Part shown: in pieces, positions 48,995-62,160 of the stretch | Layout: each line of letters begins with the position of its first letter | How positions within the stretch are numbered: position 1 is the stretch's first letter | Assembly (NCBI RefSeq): GCF_009389715.1 | Contig: NC_052399.1 | Span: forward strand, 23,135,146 to 23,199,145 | Length of the DNA stretch: 64,000 nucleotides | From: Phoenix dactylifera | Lineage: Eukaryota > Streptophyta > Magnoliopsida > Arecales > Arecaceae | Direction of reading: 5' to 3' | Notes under the pieces: generated by a model | What the model saw: the letters and a program-made list of their open reading frames with translations, nothing else | Database searches by the model: none | Told to the model about the DNA's origin: nothing | Translations under genes and position numbers: made by a program

Positions 48995-49309
48995 GTTGCT
49001 GCGCTTGTTTTATAGACACGGTTCTTCTTCCAATAGATCCAGATGTGAGCTTTCCTTATGCCATATGTCGCCATAAGTGGTTTATACATATATTATATTT
49101 TAATTGGAGGGGCGGATGGCGTATACCAAGTTAGTGACCTGCATTTTTTTTAAAAAAAAATGTCGAAAGATGATTGGTGCTAGTTTGGCATTTATCTTGC
49201 TTCATTAGATGTGCCAACTTAGGGCTGACCAGTGACCGGAAGCATCGACCAAACTTTCTAGAATTCGGGTAGCGTCTCAGCTCTGCGGTCCCAATTCTCG
49301 AATCTTGCA

Positions 49310-49720
49310 ATGGCCATCTGGAAATCGATGCTCCGGGCCGTTCCGGATGCCGAAACCCTAACCCTGTGGATCTCTCTGCTCGCCGGCCTGGTCCTCAGCA
49401 GCCTCTCGTACGAGGAGTACGACGGCGGCCTCGTCCCTACCGTCGCGATCTTCAGGGACCGGCCGGGGGTCTTCTACGTCTTGGTCCTCTCCCTCGTCTT
49501 CGCGGGCTCGGCCTCCGCCGGCGCGATCCTCCACCGCGGCAGCTTCCCTGGGTACGCCCGCCTCTGCCGGTGGGGCGGGGCGGCGTCAATGGCCGTTTCG
49601 GCCTCGGCGGCGACCTGGGCGGTGGCGCGGGCGTGCTGGTGGTGGGGCGCCGTGCTGTGCGCCGTGTGGGTCGCGCTCTACGCCGTCTTCGCTATTGGGA
49701 GGGCTTGGGAGGGCAACTGA
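49310..49720 (+). CDS. small multi-pass membrane protein, 136 aa, function unknown
   Basis: Intronless, strongly GC-rich frame starting at an ATG in good context (TTGCAATGGCC). Predicted hydrophobic segments by eye: about residues 18-33, 53-74, 88-107 and 109-129, suggesting four membrane spans with a short charged loop (YEEYDGG at 34-40) and a basic loop HRGSFPGYARLCRW at 75-88. GC-rich bias with strong third-position G/C supports true coding. The other long frame in the region (49366) is a shadow. I do not recognise a named family. Confidence 0.72.
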   Translation: MAIWKSMLRAVPDAETLTLWISLLAGLVLSSLSYEEYDGGLVPTVAIFRDRPGVFYVLVLSLVFAGSASAGAILHRGSFPGYARLCRWGGAASMAVSASAATWAVARACWWWGAVLCAVWVALYAVFAIGRAWEGN

Positions 49721-50756
49721 TGCCGGAGTCCGTGCGACTGCCATCCGTGGGAAGGCCCTATGTCTTGATGCTGGAGTTGGAGTGATGTGTTGCGGTTTCT
49801 GGGTGTTGTTTGTGCGGTTGGTTTTCCCCGCGTGTGAATCTAACCACAGATGTGTGTGTACTGGTTTCTTCTCTTAGGAAGAAGCAGGATTATGTTGTTG
49901 TAATGTAAGATACCTGACCATCATGTATACACTTGAATGTAATGAGTTTTAGAACTTATATGGTATGAGGTTTTAGAAAACAAGCTGATAGGCTGATATT
50001 ACGGCAATTTGGGGGCTACTTGATTGAAACCTTGGCACAAGATCACATCAAATTTTTCCATATCAGAACAGTGGATTTGATTCTGCTAAGACTTGGTTCT
50101 TCTGTTTAGCAGTCTGAAATCTGTAGTTAAAACATATTAAAGCAATCATTTTGACATCCTGCTATCATGACAAGGCTATCTTTTAGAATAGCTGGTTAGG
50201 GCTCTCTTGTCATGTCCTTGCTGTTTTTGTACTGGCTACATAAAGCCTTCGACAGGTGGACATGCATGATAGCTTCGCCTGCAGTTCTGTAAGCAGCATA
50301 AACTTTGTTCTTCTGTCGCACATTTTCATCATCATGAAATATATCAAAGAGAAAAACCCGGGTTAATGTGCATCCGTTATAGGATGTGAAATCAGTTTAG
50401 CGTGGAGTTTTCACCAGTAATATTATTCTAAGCAGGATAGTTTTGCTGTTACCGATCACTTTTGAGCTTGTGAGAATACTAGTTCCCTGGGAGAATTCTA
50501 AAGTTACAAGATTGTTTTCATGACTCTGTAGCTCTATTTCTTCTCAACAAGCTCAATCGTCCATTCCTCAAAATCACAACCAATTTGTACTTGAAAAATA
50601 AAGTGCTATAGAACCCCTCTGATCTTTGGCCTGGGAAGGCCCATAGGTATGGAAACTCAGCAGATAAAAGGTTCTTGTCATGTTTCTAGAATCAAGAACA
50701 TAACTTGTTGTATCTCGTGCCATGAATGAGAATTTCAGGGACAAAGGGATCCTGTC
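49721..50756. other. convergent intergenic region
   Basis: Contains the 3' UTR of the membrane protein gene (AATGTAATGAG near 49936) and the 3' UTR of the minus-strand gene ending at 50757. No further gene, repeat or RNA seen. Confidence 0.45.
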
Positions 50757-53700
50757 TCAAAGCTCACTTTTGGCAGTCCTTGGAGGTTTAGAAATCTTTT
50801 GCTTTCCCTGCCACCATTTCCTGATTGTTTGTGATACTATGTTCACATGCCTCTTAACCTGCTTCCCAGTCTCTGTAATTCCTTGTAGGATCCTCTGTTT
50901 CAGATCTTTCTTGGGAGGATCTTTATTTTTTAAAACTTTGCCCTGAAACCAAAACAAAAGGACAATGAATAAATGTTCAATAGCAGAAATAAACAGAGCC
51001 ATCTGCGGGGAGAACCGTGTTTTACCAATTTTGTAGGAAAGTCATCTTCATCGTCCTCCTCATCTTCATCAGCTTCTACATCGCCAAAATTGTTCATGTT
51101 CATCAAATCTTCTCTAGAATACATTTTCATGCTTGGTGCTCCTGGCATACCCTGACAATATATAGCAGCTTAAGAAACTTGGTCATGATAAAAAAAATAT
51201 CAAAGTGATCTGTTAACTCACTGAGGAAAGGTACCTCCATGGATCTCAAAATCTTTTCCATTTCAGCATCTTTAGATAGCTTTGAAAGAAAAGGTTCTCC
51301 AGGAATTCTATCCTGCAAAGAGTGATAAAAGAATAATTCTGAAGATGATAGAAAATGTCTTTATATTCATATTCTCCAAGCTATTGAAAAAAGAAAATGA
51401 AAATTTCAAATTAGTTATGCATTTTCCTACTGGCTGATCAATTCTCCGAGCATCCCTAAATAACCTAAGTATTCTCTTTCTATACAGTGATTCCTTAATG
51501 CATATCTCATAAAAACATCAAGTTTATTGCTTAGTTTACATGATCAGGACAGTAATTGTTGGATCAGTTACTAGCATTAACTAATGAAGAAAAGAGAAAA
51601 TTGTTAATGTGACAGAAATATAAATTTTTTAGTATCACCTCATATACATGTATTGAATCATCGGATAAGCTTCAAATTCATAAAACTGGCTGGAAATATT
51701 AGTTTTTTAATGTATATAGCATGTTACTCTAGTTGCCTAGATGAAGGCCTTTCAATACAATCTGTTTTTGATCAGAGCCTTGGATGCAATATCTATTTTC
51801 TTCTCTACAAGTGGCTTCAGGAATGGTCTGTCCTTCAAAGAAAAGGTAATGAGATAAAGAAAAATGAGAGAAATTACCTCTTAATTGTACCAAAGTACTG
51901 TTTAGCTTAGCATATATATCTTGCTTTTTCATCTCAAATGCTAAAGGATAGGAGGAATTTTCCAGAGTAAAATACTATTATGTGTGTACCATTTGTGCAT
52001 GTCATATATGACAACGTTCCATGCAGCAATCCATGCAGCAATCCATGCACCGCTAATTACCAATCTTTCACAATGTATAGACTAATAAACACATCTTATC
52101 CAATAATTTTGCAATAGGTCTATGAGTCCTTCATAGTTGTAATCCTATCAAAATGCTGTATTTGTTACCTTACATTTCATATGACCTACACTTTTTTTCG
52201 ATATTAAGATTAATCAATCATTTAAATAGAAGAAGAGGGTGGGAAAGCCAGTGATTCCCCTAATATAAGAAAAAAGATTACCTCAGGAATGGGTGGTGGC
52301 TTGACCGAGCATGCTTTGGAAATGTCATTGCAGAGAAATTTCACCAACAAATCAACTGAAGGCCTGGCTTTGAAGAAAAACTCAGCAACATCAGTATCTG
52401 CATAACCCATTACCTGCAAAGGATGCCATTGGACAAGAAATTAATGCATATAGCTCCGATGCATAAATGGATGTCATATATGGAGTCCAAATAATTATGA
52501 AAATGTAATGTCTTTCTTTCTTGACTAGTTGATTTTGACCAGATCTAATTATCATATTACAATAAAAAAGATTATTTTTTTAAAAAAAGCATAAGAGTCG
52601 ACTAAATTGAGTATTCATCAATTACGAGTCATGAACAGCTCCTTCTGAGAGGTACCTTCCATCTGCTGAGAACTGTTTTAGGTCTATATGACCATTCCAA
52701 GTACCGCAAATCATGGCTACACAGACTAGTCATTTAATTTCAGCTTATTCTGCTCTCTAAAATAATTACTTCTTCATTACACAAGCCAGGAGAAGTTAGG
52801 AGAGGCCCTAGAGCATTTCCTTTCCAAAGAAAATGATGTCAATGATCAGATTGACAGGCAATATTTATTTATAGCTATGCAGAGAAGAGGCAATAGTCAA
52901 AGGTCAAATGACGGGTCCATCTTTATATGTAAATATCAAGAGACAAAAGAACGGAGAAATGTAGAAGAAAATCCTTTTAAGTTTGTGAGGCATGAGTATA
53001 GCAGACCTCTTAATCGATCAGGATCATAATGCCTAGTGGCTCTAAGTTGAAGAAAAAGCATTTTTTTCCATGCAATTATTAGGTTTAAATGAATCATATA
53101 AGAATATCAAAAGCATAAATTTCAACAAACTATATCAGTTATTATGGATTATCCAAATATAAAAGAGTGCCTAAGTCTTATAATGCATGTTTGCCTCATT
53201 GGCTACAGGATTTGTTATGAAAACCAGATCATACAGATAAAAGCTCAAGAATTGAAATAAGGTTCATGTTTTATCCTTCTACTCAAAGGCGTGCTTCTGG
53301 TGTGAGAAGATCAAATACTTGACATCAAGATAAAATTAATCTACTATGAGACTTGTCATCTAGTAACTGTGCCACCATATCATGGCCTAGGACATAACTA
53401 GTTAAAAAACTAAAACCGCCTCTCAGTAATGTATGTGACATAATATGTTGTCAAAACCAAGCTAATGTCACTACTTAATGTGAAGTGAGTATGAAGAGAA
53501 TTGCAAGGCAAAAAAGCATTAGTCTTTCACCTCTTGACAAGCACGCTCAATGGTCTTACATTCTGAATTGCATTGCCCTTCAGTTCCCTGCTCAACGAGC
53601 TGCAGAAACGACAAAACTAATATGACAAAGCAATGCAAGAGTTGTTTCAGCAACAAAAATAGAATAAAGACATGATAACATAGTAACCTCTTTTGTTCCT

Positions 53701-56246
53701 CAAGTGGAATATTTTGTGAATAATATGAAGAACCGTGACATAAGAAAATCATTACCAATCACCTTATCCTATCTTTGGTGTTGACATTATAAATATTTCT
53801 TTGCCATTGGTTGCTATAAAAAGAACTACATTTATCCATTTTGAGTGCTTAAAAGATGTACATGAAGTCAAAATGTTGAAATGCCAACAGGGGGAACTAA
53901 AAAAGCAGTTTCCTTGTATCAAGAAGATAATAGAAAACAGATTGTCCAAAGAAAATATTAATAAATGGATCCTAAAGTGCACAATACCAAATTAGAAAAC
54001 AGAAGCATATTAATGCCATATGTTTAATAAATTGGGCATCTCTTAATATAGTCAATCACAAAAATATCAACCGCCTGAAGCATCAGGACCATATATTTTA
54101 AATGAATTTAAATTGAATAAAAGGAACGACACATCTCGAATAAATGAATTTATCCTTTGAAAACCCAGCTCTGTCTGTCTTTCACATATTAATCCCATGG
54201 TCACAACCTATATTCCTCTCCTTGTTATATGATCTAAACAAGCAATGCTCTGGAAATAGGAGAGACATTATTATGGTCCCTCTCTCTATAGTCTCTTCCT
54301 CTAACGAATTTCTTCCCACAGACCAACTTCCAGCACAAACTGATCACCACAATGTTTTGTGCATTTGTGTCTTGCTCATCTAATCTAAATCCTTTTCTGC
54401 TTTTTATCAAGACTAACAAATTCCATTCAAGATTACAAGCTGAGAACTCTTCTTCACTTTGAACCACTACAATCCCTGCTCCCAATGTCACCTCATATGC
54501 CTTTTTATCATAATGAGTGAAAAAAGGCCAACATGTACATTAACATGTGCTGTGGAGGATGTCTGAGTTAGCTCTCAAAAGTAATATCTGTCGTATTACC
54601 AGAAAAATTACAACATTTGTCCAAATGATGATCTAACTGCTAGTTCCAAAGTGCCTGAATGTTTCATCCAATCAACATGGCTATCAAATCTTTCCATGAT
54701 GCATGCCTTATAAAGCTCTCTTGTCCTACCCAAACCCAAAGATGACCCATTTGTAAAATTGGGATATTTCACAGAATATGCTCCATCAAACTGGCATAAA
54801 GAACTTTCTTTTTCCCCTTTCATTTGGATTCCAATCGATAAGTGTCAATGGTAATTCCCCCTCATTTCAAAAACAAGCAATAATCGGGGTTACAAGAAAG
54901 GATTTTCGTTTTTGAACAACATCAAGTGTGATATGCATTGTGAATTGGAACGATAATTGCCACCTCTTAATTGAATAAAATATCCTCACTATGTTCCTTA
55001 TTTTTGCAACGAAAAGCAGTTGACTGTGGCACAAAGAACTACAATTTCCACTTCTAAGTTGCAGGTCACATAGCTTAATTTTCAAACTCAGCCAAAATCT
55101 GAGAAATAACCTCATCTAAACCATTCATTTGATTGATGCATCTTTAACATCCTAAGTCCAGCAAATCTTCCTTCATGGTAAGAGCAAAAAAAGTTGCATT
55201 TGTACATATAGAGATGTCATGAAGTACTATCACAGACCTTCCCATAGCCATCAATAGTTATTAAAATGTGCCCGAACCACTTGTAAAAGCAACTGGAATC
55301 AACAGCGAAGAAACATCCACAACCTACTTGTCACTAGAATATAGTGTTATATGCATCTTTTATCTCATACACTAATCCAACCTCCCTATATCAATCTAAA
55401 ACCCCTTGCTTTTTATGAAAAACAACAGATAATTGTTTCAGAAAACAGAAGGTGAAGATACTTATAAGAAAATCTTTTTTTTTGGAGCTACACACAGTCA
55501 ATTTCAATGTCACTAAAAACATCTATTGAGTGTTTAGCCAAAGAAGTATCTCTGCATCTAGTTTTTCATGTTCAATAATTTCCACCCGGATGTAAGGTTT
55601 TTTTGCTGAGAAAAACGATCCTTTCTTTTAAAATCGTTGCAAATACAAAACTTCTCTAGGTAAAATTGCAGTTAATGGCGCAGGCGCGCAGCATATAGAC
55701 ATCATATGGACCATAATATCGTACTGATGTCAAGAATTTTTGAGTTCATAACGGCTAAAACTGTATTCCTACGTAAATTAGCTGAACTCGGTTCACAAAA
55801 ATGTTAACATTACCTCCAGTTTATCTCCTTTCTCAACAATATCGATGTGAAGGATCCAATCCGCCTGTTGCTTCTTCAAATTACAAACACTCTCCGCGAT
55901 CTCAATGATCTCAAACTCCGAAACCTAATCCCATTCCAAAACAATCCGAATCACGCCAGGAAACAATCGCAGACAATCCAACTCCAACCCAATAAGTTTG
56001 ATTGAAACCAAGAACGAGACAGAAAGAAGAGAATACTACCTTTTTAGGGGCGATCCGGGCCGCCTTCTTCCCGACCTGGTTGTAGATCTGGTGGGCGATC
56101 TTTTCACAGACCTGGCACCTTATGAAGGGAATGTCCTCTTTCCTCGCAGCCGAAGCTGGCTTCTTTGGCGAAGCGAGAGAGAATGGAAGAGAGGAGAAGA
56201 GAAGAAGAGCGGAGAGAGTGAAGAGACCTCGGGCGGGCCTCGCCAT
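50757..56246 (-). CDS. secretory-pathway protein with saposin-B/canopy-like Cys domain, 7 exons, 302 aa
   Basis: Exons 5' to 3': 56246-56040, 55924-55814, 53599-53531, 52413-52282, 51312-51235, 51151-51026, 50942-50757; every intron is phase 0 with GT/AG. Residues 1-25 form a signal peptide (FTLSALLLFSSLPFSLAS). Cysteines lie at 44, 47, 83, 116, 120, 127, 157 and 164, starting with RCQVCEKIAHQIYNQV, a pattern like saposin-B or canopy domains with paired disulphides. After PPPIPEDRIPGEPFLSKL come a Met-rich stretch, an acidic run (GDVEADEDEEDDEDD, 222-236) and a basic tail. It matches uncharacterised plant proteins annotated as saposin-B containing. There is no KDEL. ER lumen or secretion is inferred; substrate unknown. 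Confidence 0.88.
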
Positions 56247-56610
56247 GGCTCTCCGTCCTCCGCCTTCCGCCTTCCGCCTTCGAGGGCCGTTGCGGTTGAC
56301 TCGAATGCGGCTAATTGATGCCCGCTAGCTTCGGATTGTCGAGTCACTTGTAGACTTGGAGTGCAGTCTGATCGGGTCCGGTCGGGTCAAGTCTAGCTAC
56401 CTCCGGATCCTAACCCGCGGATTTGATATCCACATTTGGATCCAAATAGTTGGGAATTGGATCAAATCAGATGGGAATCGGATCCAATAACTAGAGTGAT
56501 CCATCTTTGGATCCATACCCAATCCTTGGGCTATGTGCCAAATCAAGTACCTAATGTGTCTGGGTTAGTATGGGTCCATTGACTTCCCTAGTATTATTAT
56601 TACTTCTTTT
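56247..56610. other. 5' flank of the saposin-like gene; GGATCC-rich relic
   Basis: The first ~100 bases are leader/promoter. From 56370 to 56560 the sequence is dense in GGGTCCGG, GGATCC and TTGGATCC words, typical of non-autonomous hAT remnants in plants, but no terminal repeats were found. Confidence 0.35.
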
Positions 56611-57086
56611 TTAGGGTTTGTTTGGTTCGCGGAAAACATTTTTTCTCATAGTCATAGGATATGATTTTTGGGAAGCAGATTTTTGAAAAGAGGATGTCCG
56701 AAAAAGTACTTTTGGCATGTTTGGTTGACCATGAAAAAGTGACAGATTTTCAGAGTGCTTATGTTTGGTTGATTATCCACTTTTCTGGAAAAGTTATGTG
56801 TAATTCCTATTATACCCTTAACAAAAATTAGGTCTTTAATGCTCGGTGATAGCGGAAGGGTTTTTTTTTTAAAAAAAAATATTTCGATTTTTGGCTCATA
56901 GAAAAGTAACTTTTACATGTTTCTCATGAAAAAGACTTTTCCATGAAATGTGGGAATCATATTCCCACGGAAATACAACTTTTCCGTTTTTTTTTAAAAA
57001 AAAACTCCAAACAAATAAGAGGCATCTCTTTATTTTTCCGTTGACCACACTTTTCCTCTTTTTTTCACAAACCAAACGAGCTCTTA
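56611..57086. mobile_element. Tourist-like MITE, copy 2
   Basis: The element is 56614-57083 (470 bp) with TTA at 56611-56613 and 57084-57086. Ends: GGGTTTGTTTGGTTCGCG and, inverted, GAGCTCGTTTGGTTTGTG. It aligns along its whole length with copy 1 at 48509 in the same orientation. Confidence 0.87.
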
Positions 57087-58004
57087 AGGTAAAGAGTAGT
57101 AGGGTGGTCGAAGTAGGTTGTATTTAAGACACTTAAAATTCTACACAAAAAAGCATTCTAAATTAAAGTATATGATTTGTATCCCCATGCGCTGCTATCA
57201 TTGGTGTGTCCTCAATGTTGACAAGGATTACAAATTAACCTACTACCACTAATTAATGCCTTTCTACCTTATTGGGGAATACTAAATTATAACTAGTAAC
57301 TCATATGGGTTGTCATGGCACGAATCTAAATAAAGGTGGAGTACTATATAAATCATAAATTTAATTTCATATTTGGCAAATTCCAGAAGTCGCCTAAAAC
57401 GACTAAGTTACTATAGAATGGTGAAATTTTAGTTCTATAGAATGAGTGATCACATATTAGATTGAGTTGTTTAATGATGGATAAGATAAGTTGGTTACCA
57501 TATTTGAGTGAAATCGGTTGGTTTTGTCCAATTAGTCTAGGGTTATGGGATTATGGGAATGATTATATGATGGTAGATAGGTTCTTGGACTTATGCAACT
57601 AAGTCTAGTTGTTTTTAGAAATTTAGGATTATGATTGGGTTGAAGCAAGAATAAGTTAGGTAAGATTAGGTATTGGGTTGAAGCAGGGTTGTGTTAGGTA
57701 TGATTAGGTCAAATTAAAGGGTAATTAGGTTGACTAGTTTTGATTGGTAGAAATTACTTGGTTAGTTGGCCCAAAGTCATCGCCTTGAGGGTTTGCCCTG
57801 TTTGTCTTCTTCTAGATGCTTGTTGGGATATCCATAGGAAAGTACTCTCACCATGATCTTGTCCCTAATTAACCTTCCCTGCCAAAAGAAACGTGCATCC
57901 AATAAGCCCAACTGACGAACATTCCAAAGTGATTTAATAGTACCTGTGGAGGCAGGGCAGTGTTACGCCAAGACTCTTCTTTGCTATAATCTCTTGCCAA
58001 GCTT
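57087..58004. other. intergenic, no gene seen
   Basis: AT-leaning sequence with simple TTAGGTTGA/GGTTGAAGCA direct repeats near 57635-57720. No coding frame or structured RNA recognised. Confidence 0.45.
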
Positions 58005-58890
58005 CCTTTTATTTTTTTTTCTATTTATTTATTTATAAAATGAATGGATCATACATATCTAGTATGGATATATCCAATAATATTAAAAAACATAGTATCA
58101 CGTAAGATGATTGAGATAACTAATAAATTGGTCTAATACACCCGTCCAAAGTGTTTCACTACAAGAGGCAACCTAGTTCGCAGGGTTGTTCGCTTCACGA
58201 TAGATATGTATGACTACTCATAAGACATACTTTTTCGAGCTCCTCCAAATATCATGCAGGAGCGGATGAACAACACCGGAACCTGTCTGACTCCGGATCA
58301 AGCTGATCACCATTGTTGAGTCACACTCGATAGCAATATGGTCAGCCCTCAAAACTTGCCTCGCATAGGTAATACCTGTCTAGATTGCTCTTAGCTCTAC
58401 TTCCAAAACTAAGACATCAAAAATCGGCATCTCTCACGCTGCGATCAGCCTAAAGTTCAGACCTTGGATCACAAATCTAACTCCACCTTTGCTGTCGTCG
58501 CCCATCACACTGCCATCGCAGTTGACCTTAAAGAAGTTTGAGGATGGGAGATCCCAAATGATATAAACCGACCGAATTGCTGCAGGAGTAAAAAAGGGGT
58601 TCTAAATGTCCCAAGCTATCTCAGTCTCTCTTGCTATCAAAGAAAAGAAGATCTCGGCAGCCTGCACTAGCACGTTCTCCAAGATAAGTCTCGCCACCTG
58701 TGTGATACCCTTAAAGAGGTAGATAGTCTTGATGAGCCAAATGTGATTGGCGATATAAGCGGCTCTGATGCACCACGACCTAGAGGACATGTTGCTAAGG
58801 CTCCTCTGCAAGGATTTCAGGAAGGTCCAAACGGATGTAGCCTACCGGAGAAATGCCGGGAAGAGACAAGCAAGATTCCACATCCCACTT
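58005..58890 (-). mobile_element. LINE fragment: RT-RNase H linker, RNase H, 3' end
   Basis: The longest LINE piece here. On the minus strand, in order: SLSNMSSRSWCIRAAYIANH with IWLIKTIYLFKG (linker between reverse transcriptase and RNase H), VNCDGSVMGDDSKGGVRFV (RNase H first strand with catalytic Asp), AIECDSTMVISLIRSG, SHTYREANN, then a 3' UTR ending in an A-rich tail (T-rich at 58005-58030 on plus). Frame is broken in places. The reverse transcriptase itself is missing. Confidence 0.82.
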
Positions 58891-61354
58891 GTTTCTTTAA
58901 ATAGAAGCATGGAATCCACAGTTTTCTTCGAGGGAAGCTGGACCACGGCAGTGTCTGAGCTTGCTTCATGTGATGAACAACGTGTCAGAAACTCTATCCC
59001 TGGGATTTTCCCTGGATCTACTTCATCTCCTCTCCGCGTGCATAATTAGATTGAAAGTGATGTAGATGAATCTAGGTTGGGAAGAAAATGGCTTGAGTGA
59101 ATGTGTTTGAAAAGCCATCTCAATATTCTTGACTTTATACTCTCATAACCAAATTAATTGGCCAATTACTTTTCATAATTTCTAGAGTTTACAAGGCATT
59201 ATATTTACTCACAGTTTTCATGAATTAGTTAGTGAGTCAAATCACGAGAATGACAATATCATTTACTGTCGTTTATGTTGCTTTTATTATAGTTTTACAT
59301 GCCCTCATATAACAATGGATAATTTATTTGGTGGATCATTCATTATTATATGCTAAATTCAACTTTTTTCTTGTTTAATTATTTCTTGGATGCCACAAAG
59401 TTTGGCTTCAATGTGATTTATAAACTACATGTGTTAGCCAAATACTAGCAAAGGACATATGTAACCTATGTGAATTAGAGCTTATTTTAGGGAGAAAAAT
59501 ATGTGAATTAGATAAAGAGTATTAATGCTGTTTTTTAGAGCTTATTTTTGAATTTTAGAAGGAGTACAAATTGAGGATATGGATAGGTTGTGGATAGAGA
59601 TTTTTTTTTTTTTACAAAAATAGAGTCCAACTAATTTAGGATTTCTAAATGAAAACAAAGGGGTGGATGAATATTTAACTTCTTAATCATATTAAGAGCA
59701 TTCTAGTTATAAGATTTAACAAACAGAATATAAAATGAATTTTTTCTCTCTCCTTTAATAATATAATATAAATAAGCAATGCTGTAATAACTAGGAATAA
59801 GCAAGATACTACTTTTGTGATATTTTTTCTTTTGTAAATTAATATTATAAAATATCATCAAAAAAAGGGACAACAGAAAAAATATAAAGTTATAGATGAC
59901 CTGCTACTTATCACCACTCAATTCACCGCGAGATATGGAAATTGATCATAGGATGAGTGTAAGCGAAAACAACAGATACCATCAATTCCATCATCTTTGG
60001 AACTAGAAATAATTATTTATCATTAGCATGTGATCAATAGCTGTGCCCATGAAAAGAATCGGAATCGTTGCTTAATTTGATTACTACTTCATAAAATTGT
60101 TATGCAGTTTGCAAATTAGACATGCCTGTTTGAATAGCCATTGGTCAAAATTCTAGTATGTAGCTGATATGATAGGCTGCTTATGGATGACACCATTAAT
60201 AAGATAAACCTCATTTTAAGTGTGAGGCTGATGAGATGTTACCACTAATCATGAAAGTTAAGAGTTAACATTACATGACATAAGTCTAATTAACAATGGG
60301 CCGTCCCAGTAGGGCCCACTTCGCTAAAACTCTAGAAGCTGCGAAGTTTCAACCGGCCTCACCAACCCCCTTAGCATTGCTTGTTTGCTCTTTTTTTATT
60401 TTTATTTTTTTTTATATTCTCTAATCTTGGGTCAGTCGATGAGTGGGGCCCCTGCCTTCTCCATGGATCCTAGCAAACTTTGACACGCGGCTATGAACTT
60501 ATGGGCCCCACGAACTTGCCTAACTAAATATTATTGTCAATGGAAGCACGGAAATGGATCCATGGCGATTGATGGATTAACGAGAGCTATCTTCCAAGTT
60601 CCAAATGCTCGCGTAAGCTTTTGTACAAATTTTGGGTACGTCGCCAATAGTGCCATTTTACTCCCATCTCGTTCACCTTTTGTATGTAGTTAATCGTATC
60701 AAGATAAATGGATTTGGAAGGGCATCGTAAATGGCACATAAAGAGCCTACAACCAACCATGAAAGCTTTTGAAATATAACCATTTTCATTATGGGGTGAG
60801 TATGCAGAGGCTTTTATGTTTAAATTTTGATCCAGTGGACGATTTGCACCATTGAATGCTGTACACTATCTAATGACAGTCACCAGAAGATAGGCAACTA
60901 TCAACAATGATGCATTGTATAAGATAAGGAAGATGTTTTGTTTGATAACCATGTATTATAAAGGATTTGTGCTTCTAAATTTTGGTAGGCCTGCTTTGTC
61001 TTAGTCTAAATTCATGGTGATGGTATCCAGTTTGGCCAAGAACCAAGCTATATCTTGGATGTGCATGAAGAATATTCCACATGGATCTGGAATTTATTGT
61101 TGGAGCTGTTCCTACAAAGCCATATTGGCTGCTTAAGAAAAAAGAAAAAAAAAAAGACGACTCGAGCACGGTTCTTCTCTCATTACCGAACTATGCTTCA
61201 AGGGTCAAAGCCAAGGACAATTCCGCAAACTGCGATAGATGGGGCAATAGAGAGCTAGTTATATTAGGTGCTACTCCTAGCACCATCAACCTGTTATTTT
61301 TAAGCCATTCAAATTCCTAGCTAGTGCATGCACAAGCTTCAATATATTTAGTAA
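58891..61354. other. long intergenic stretch, no gene seen
   Basis: AT-rich from 59100 to 60290, then a more balanced patch 60290-60620 with GGGCCC words. No recognisable coding exon, RNA or terminal repeats. The 60493 and 61055-61081 frames lack any known motif. Confidence 0.45.
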
Positions 61355-61591
61355 TGTTGCTGGAAATTGGACCCAGGGGCGGCCGTCGGCTAAGAAGGTG
61401 GAGCTCCGGCGAGAGTCGGCGGGTGATGTTTCGTTGGTGGGCGGCGTCCTCCGTGGGGCCTGCAAAAAAGCCGGTGGTCGGATTTTCTGGCGCCGGCCCT
61501 CCAATGCCTAAGTCAGAGAGGGCAAATGTATAAGAAAAAATATATGTCCAGAGTTTCAGCGTCCAGCCCCCTCTAAGATGGGAAGGTTCCC

Positions 61592-61600
61592 CTTTTATAG
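61592..61600 (-). promoter_or_regulatory. TATA box of the solo LTR
   Basis: CTATAAAAGG on the minus strand, within the LTR and in the orientation expected for its own promoter. Confidence 0.55.
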
Positions 61601-61797
61601 AGGGGTACTGAATTACCTGTGATATGACGGGGCGAAGTTATCGTATGATTGAGCATGTCGTATGAATTAATGTACGATCGTGAGAATTAATACCTTGTCG
61701 TAGGAGATCAGGCCGGAGCGAAGGAGTTGTCATGGCTGATCGGACGCAGCCGAGCAGATATGCCATGGAGGGCTTGGGATTCGTGGATAGCTGGAGT

Positions 61798-61941
61798 CAT
61801 GCGTATCGATTGTTGAGTAAGCCGGAGGTCTGCAGAGACCATGCGCATCAATTATTGAGTAAGTCGGAGGTCTGCAGAGACCATGCGCATTAATTGTTGA
61901 GTAAGCCGGAAGTCTACAGAGACCATGCGCATTAATTGTTA
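61798..61941. repeat. 42-bp tandem repeat, ~3.4 units, in the LTR
   Basis: Units begin with CATGCGYATC at 61798, 61840, 61882 and 61924 (partial). Each contains TTGAGTAAGYCGGARGTCTRC and differs by a few bases. Period 42 keeps frame, which explains the repetitive open frame on the minus strand. A second set of short GAGGTCGGGCGC units follows at 62025-62105. Confidence 0.93.
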
Positions 61942-62160
61942 GCGGCGGCGGTGGGGCATGGCCTCTGGTCGAGCTGCAGAAGGATGTGACCGCGGAGGGC
62001 GGATGGTGAGGTTGGGCTTCCGAGGTCGAAAGCTCCGAGGTCAGGCGCCTGGTCGGGCGTCCGAGGTCGGGCGCTTGGTCGGGCATCCGAGGTCGGGCGC
62101 TTCTGATCACGTGCCGGCGATGTGCTCACGTATTTTGGGGCGATTTACATTCCCCCAACA

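Noticed and set aside
61730-62110. 126-codon frame with NAHGLCRPPAYS-type repeats
   Set aside because: Produced by the 42-bp tandem repeat inside the solo LTR, whose period is a multiple of three.
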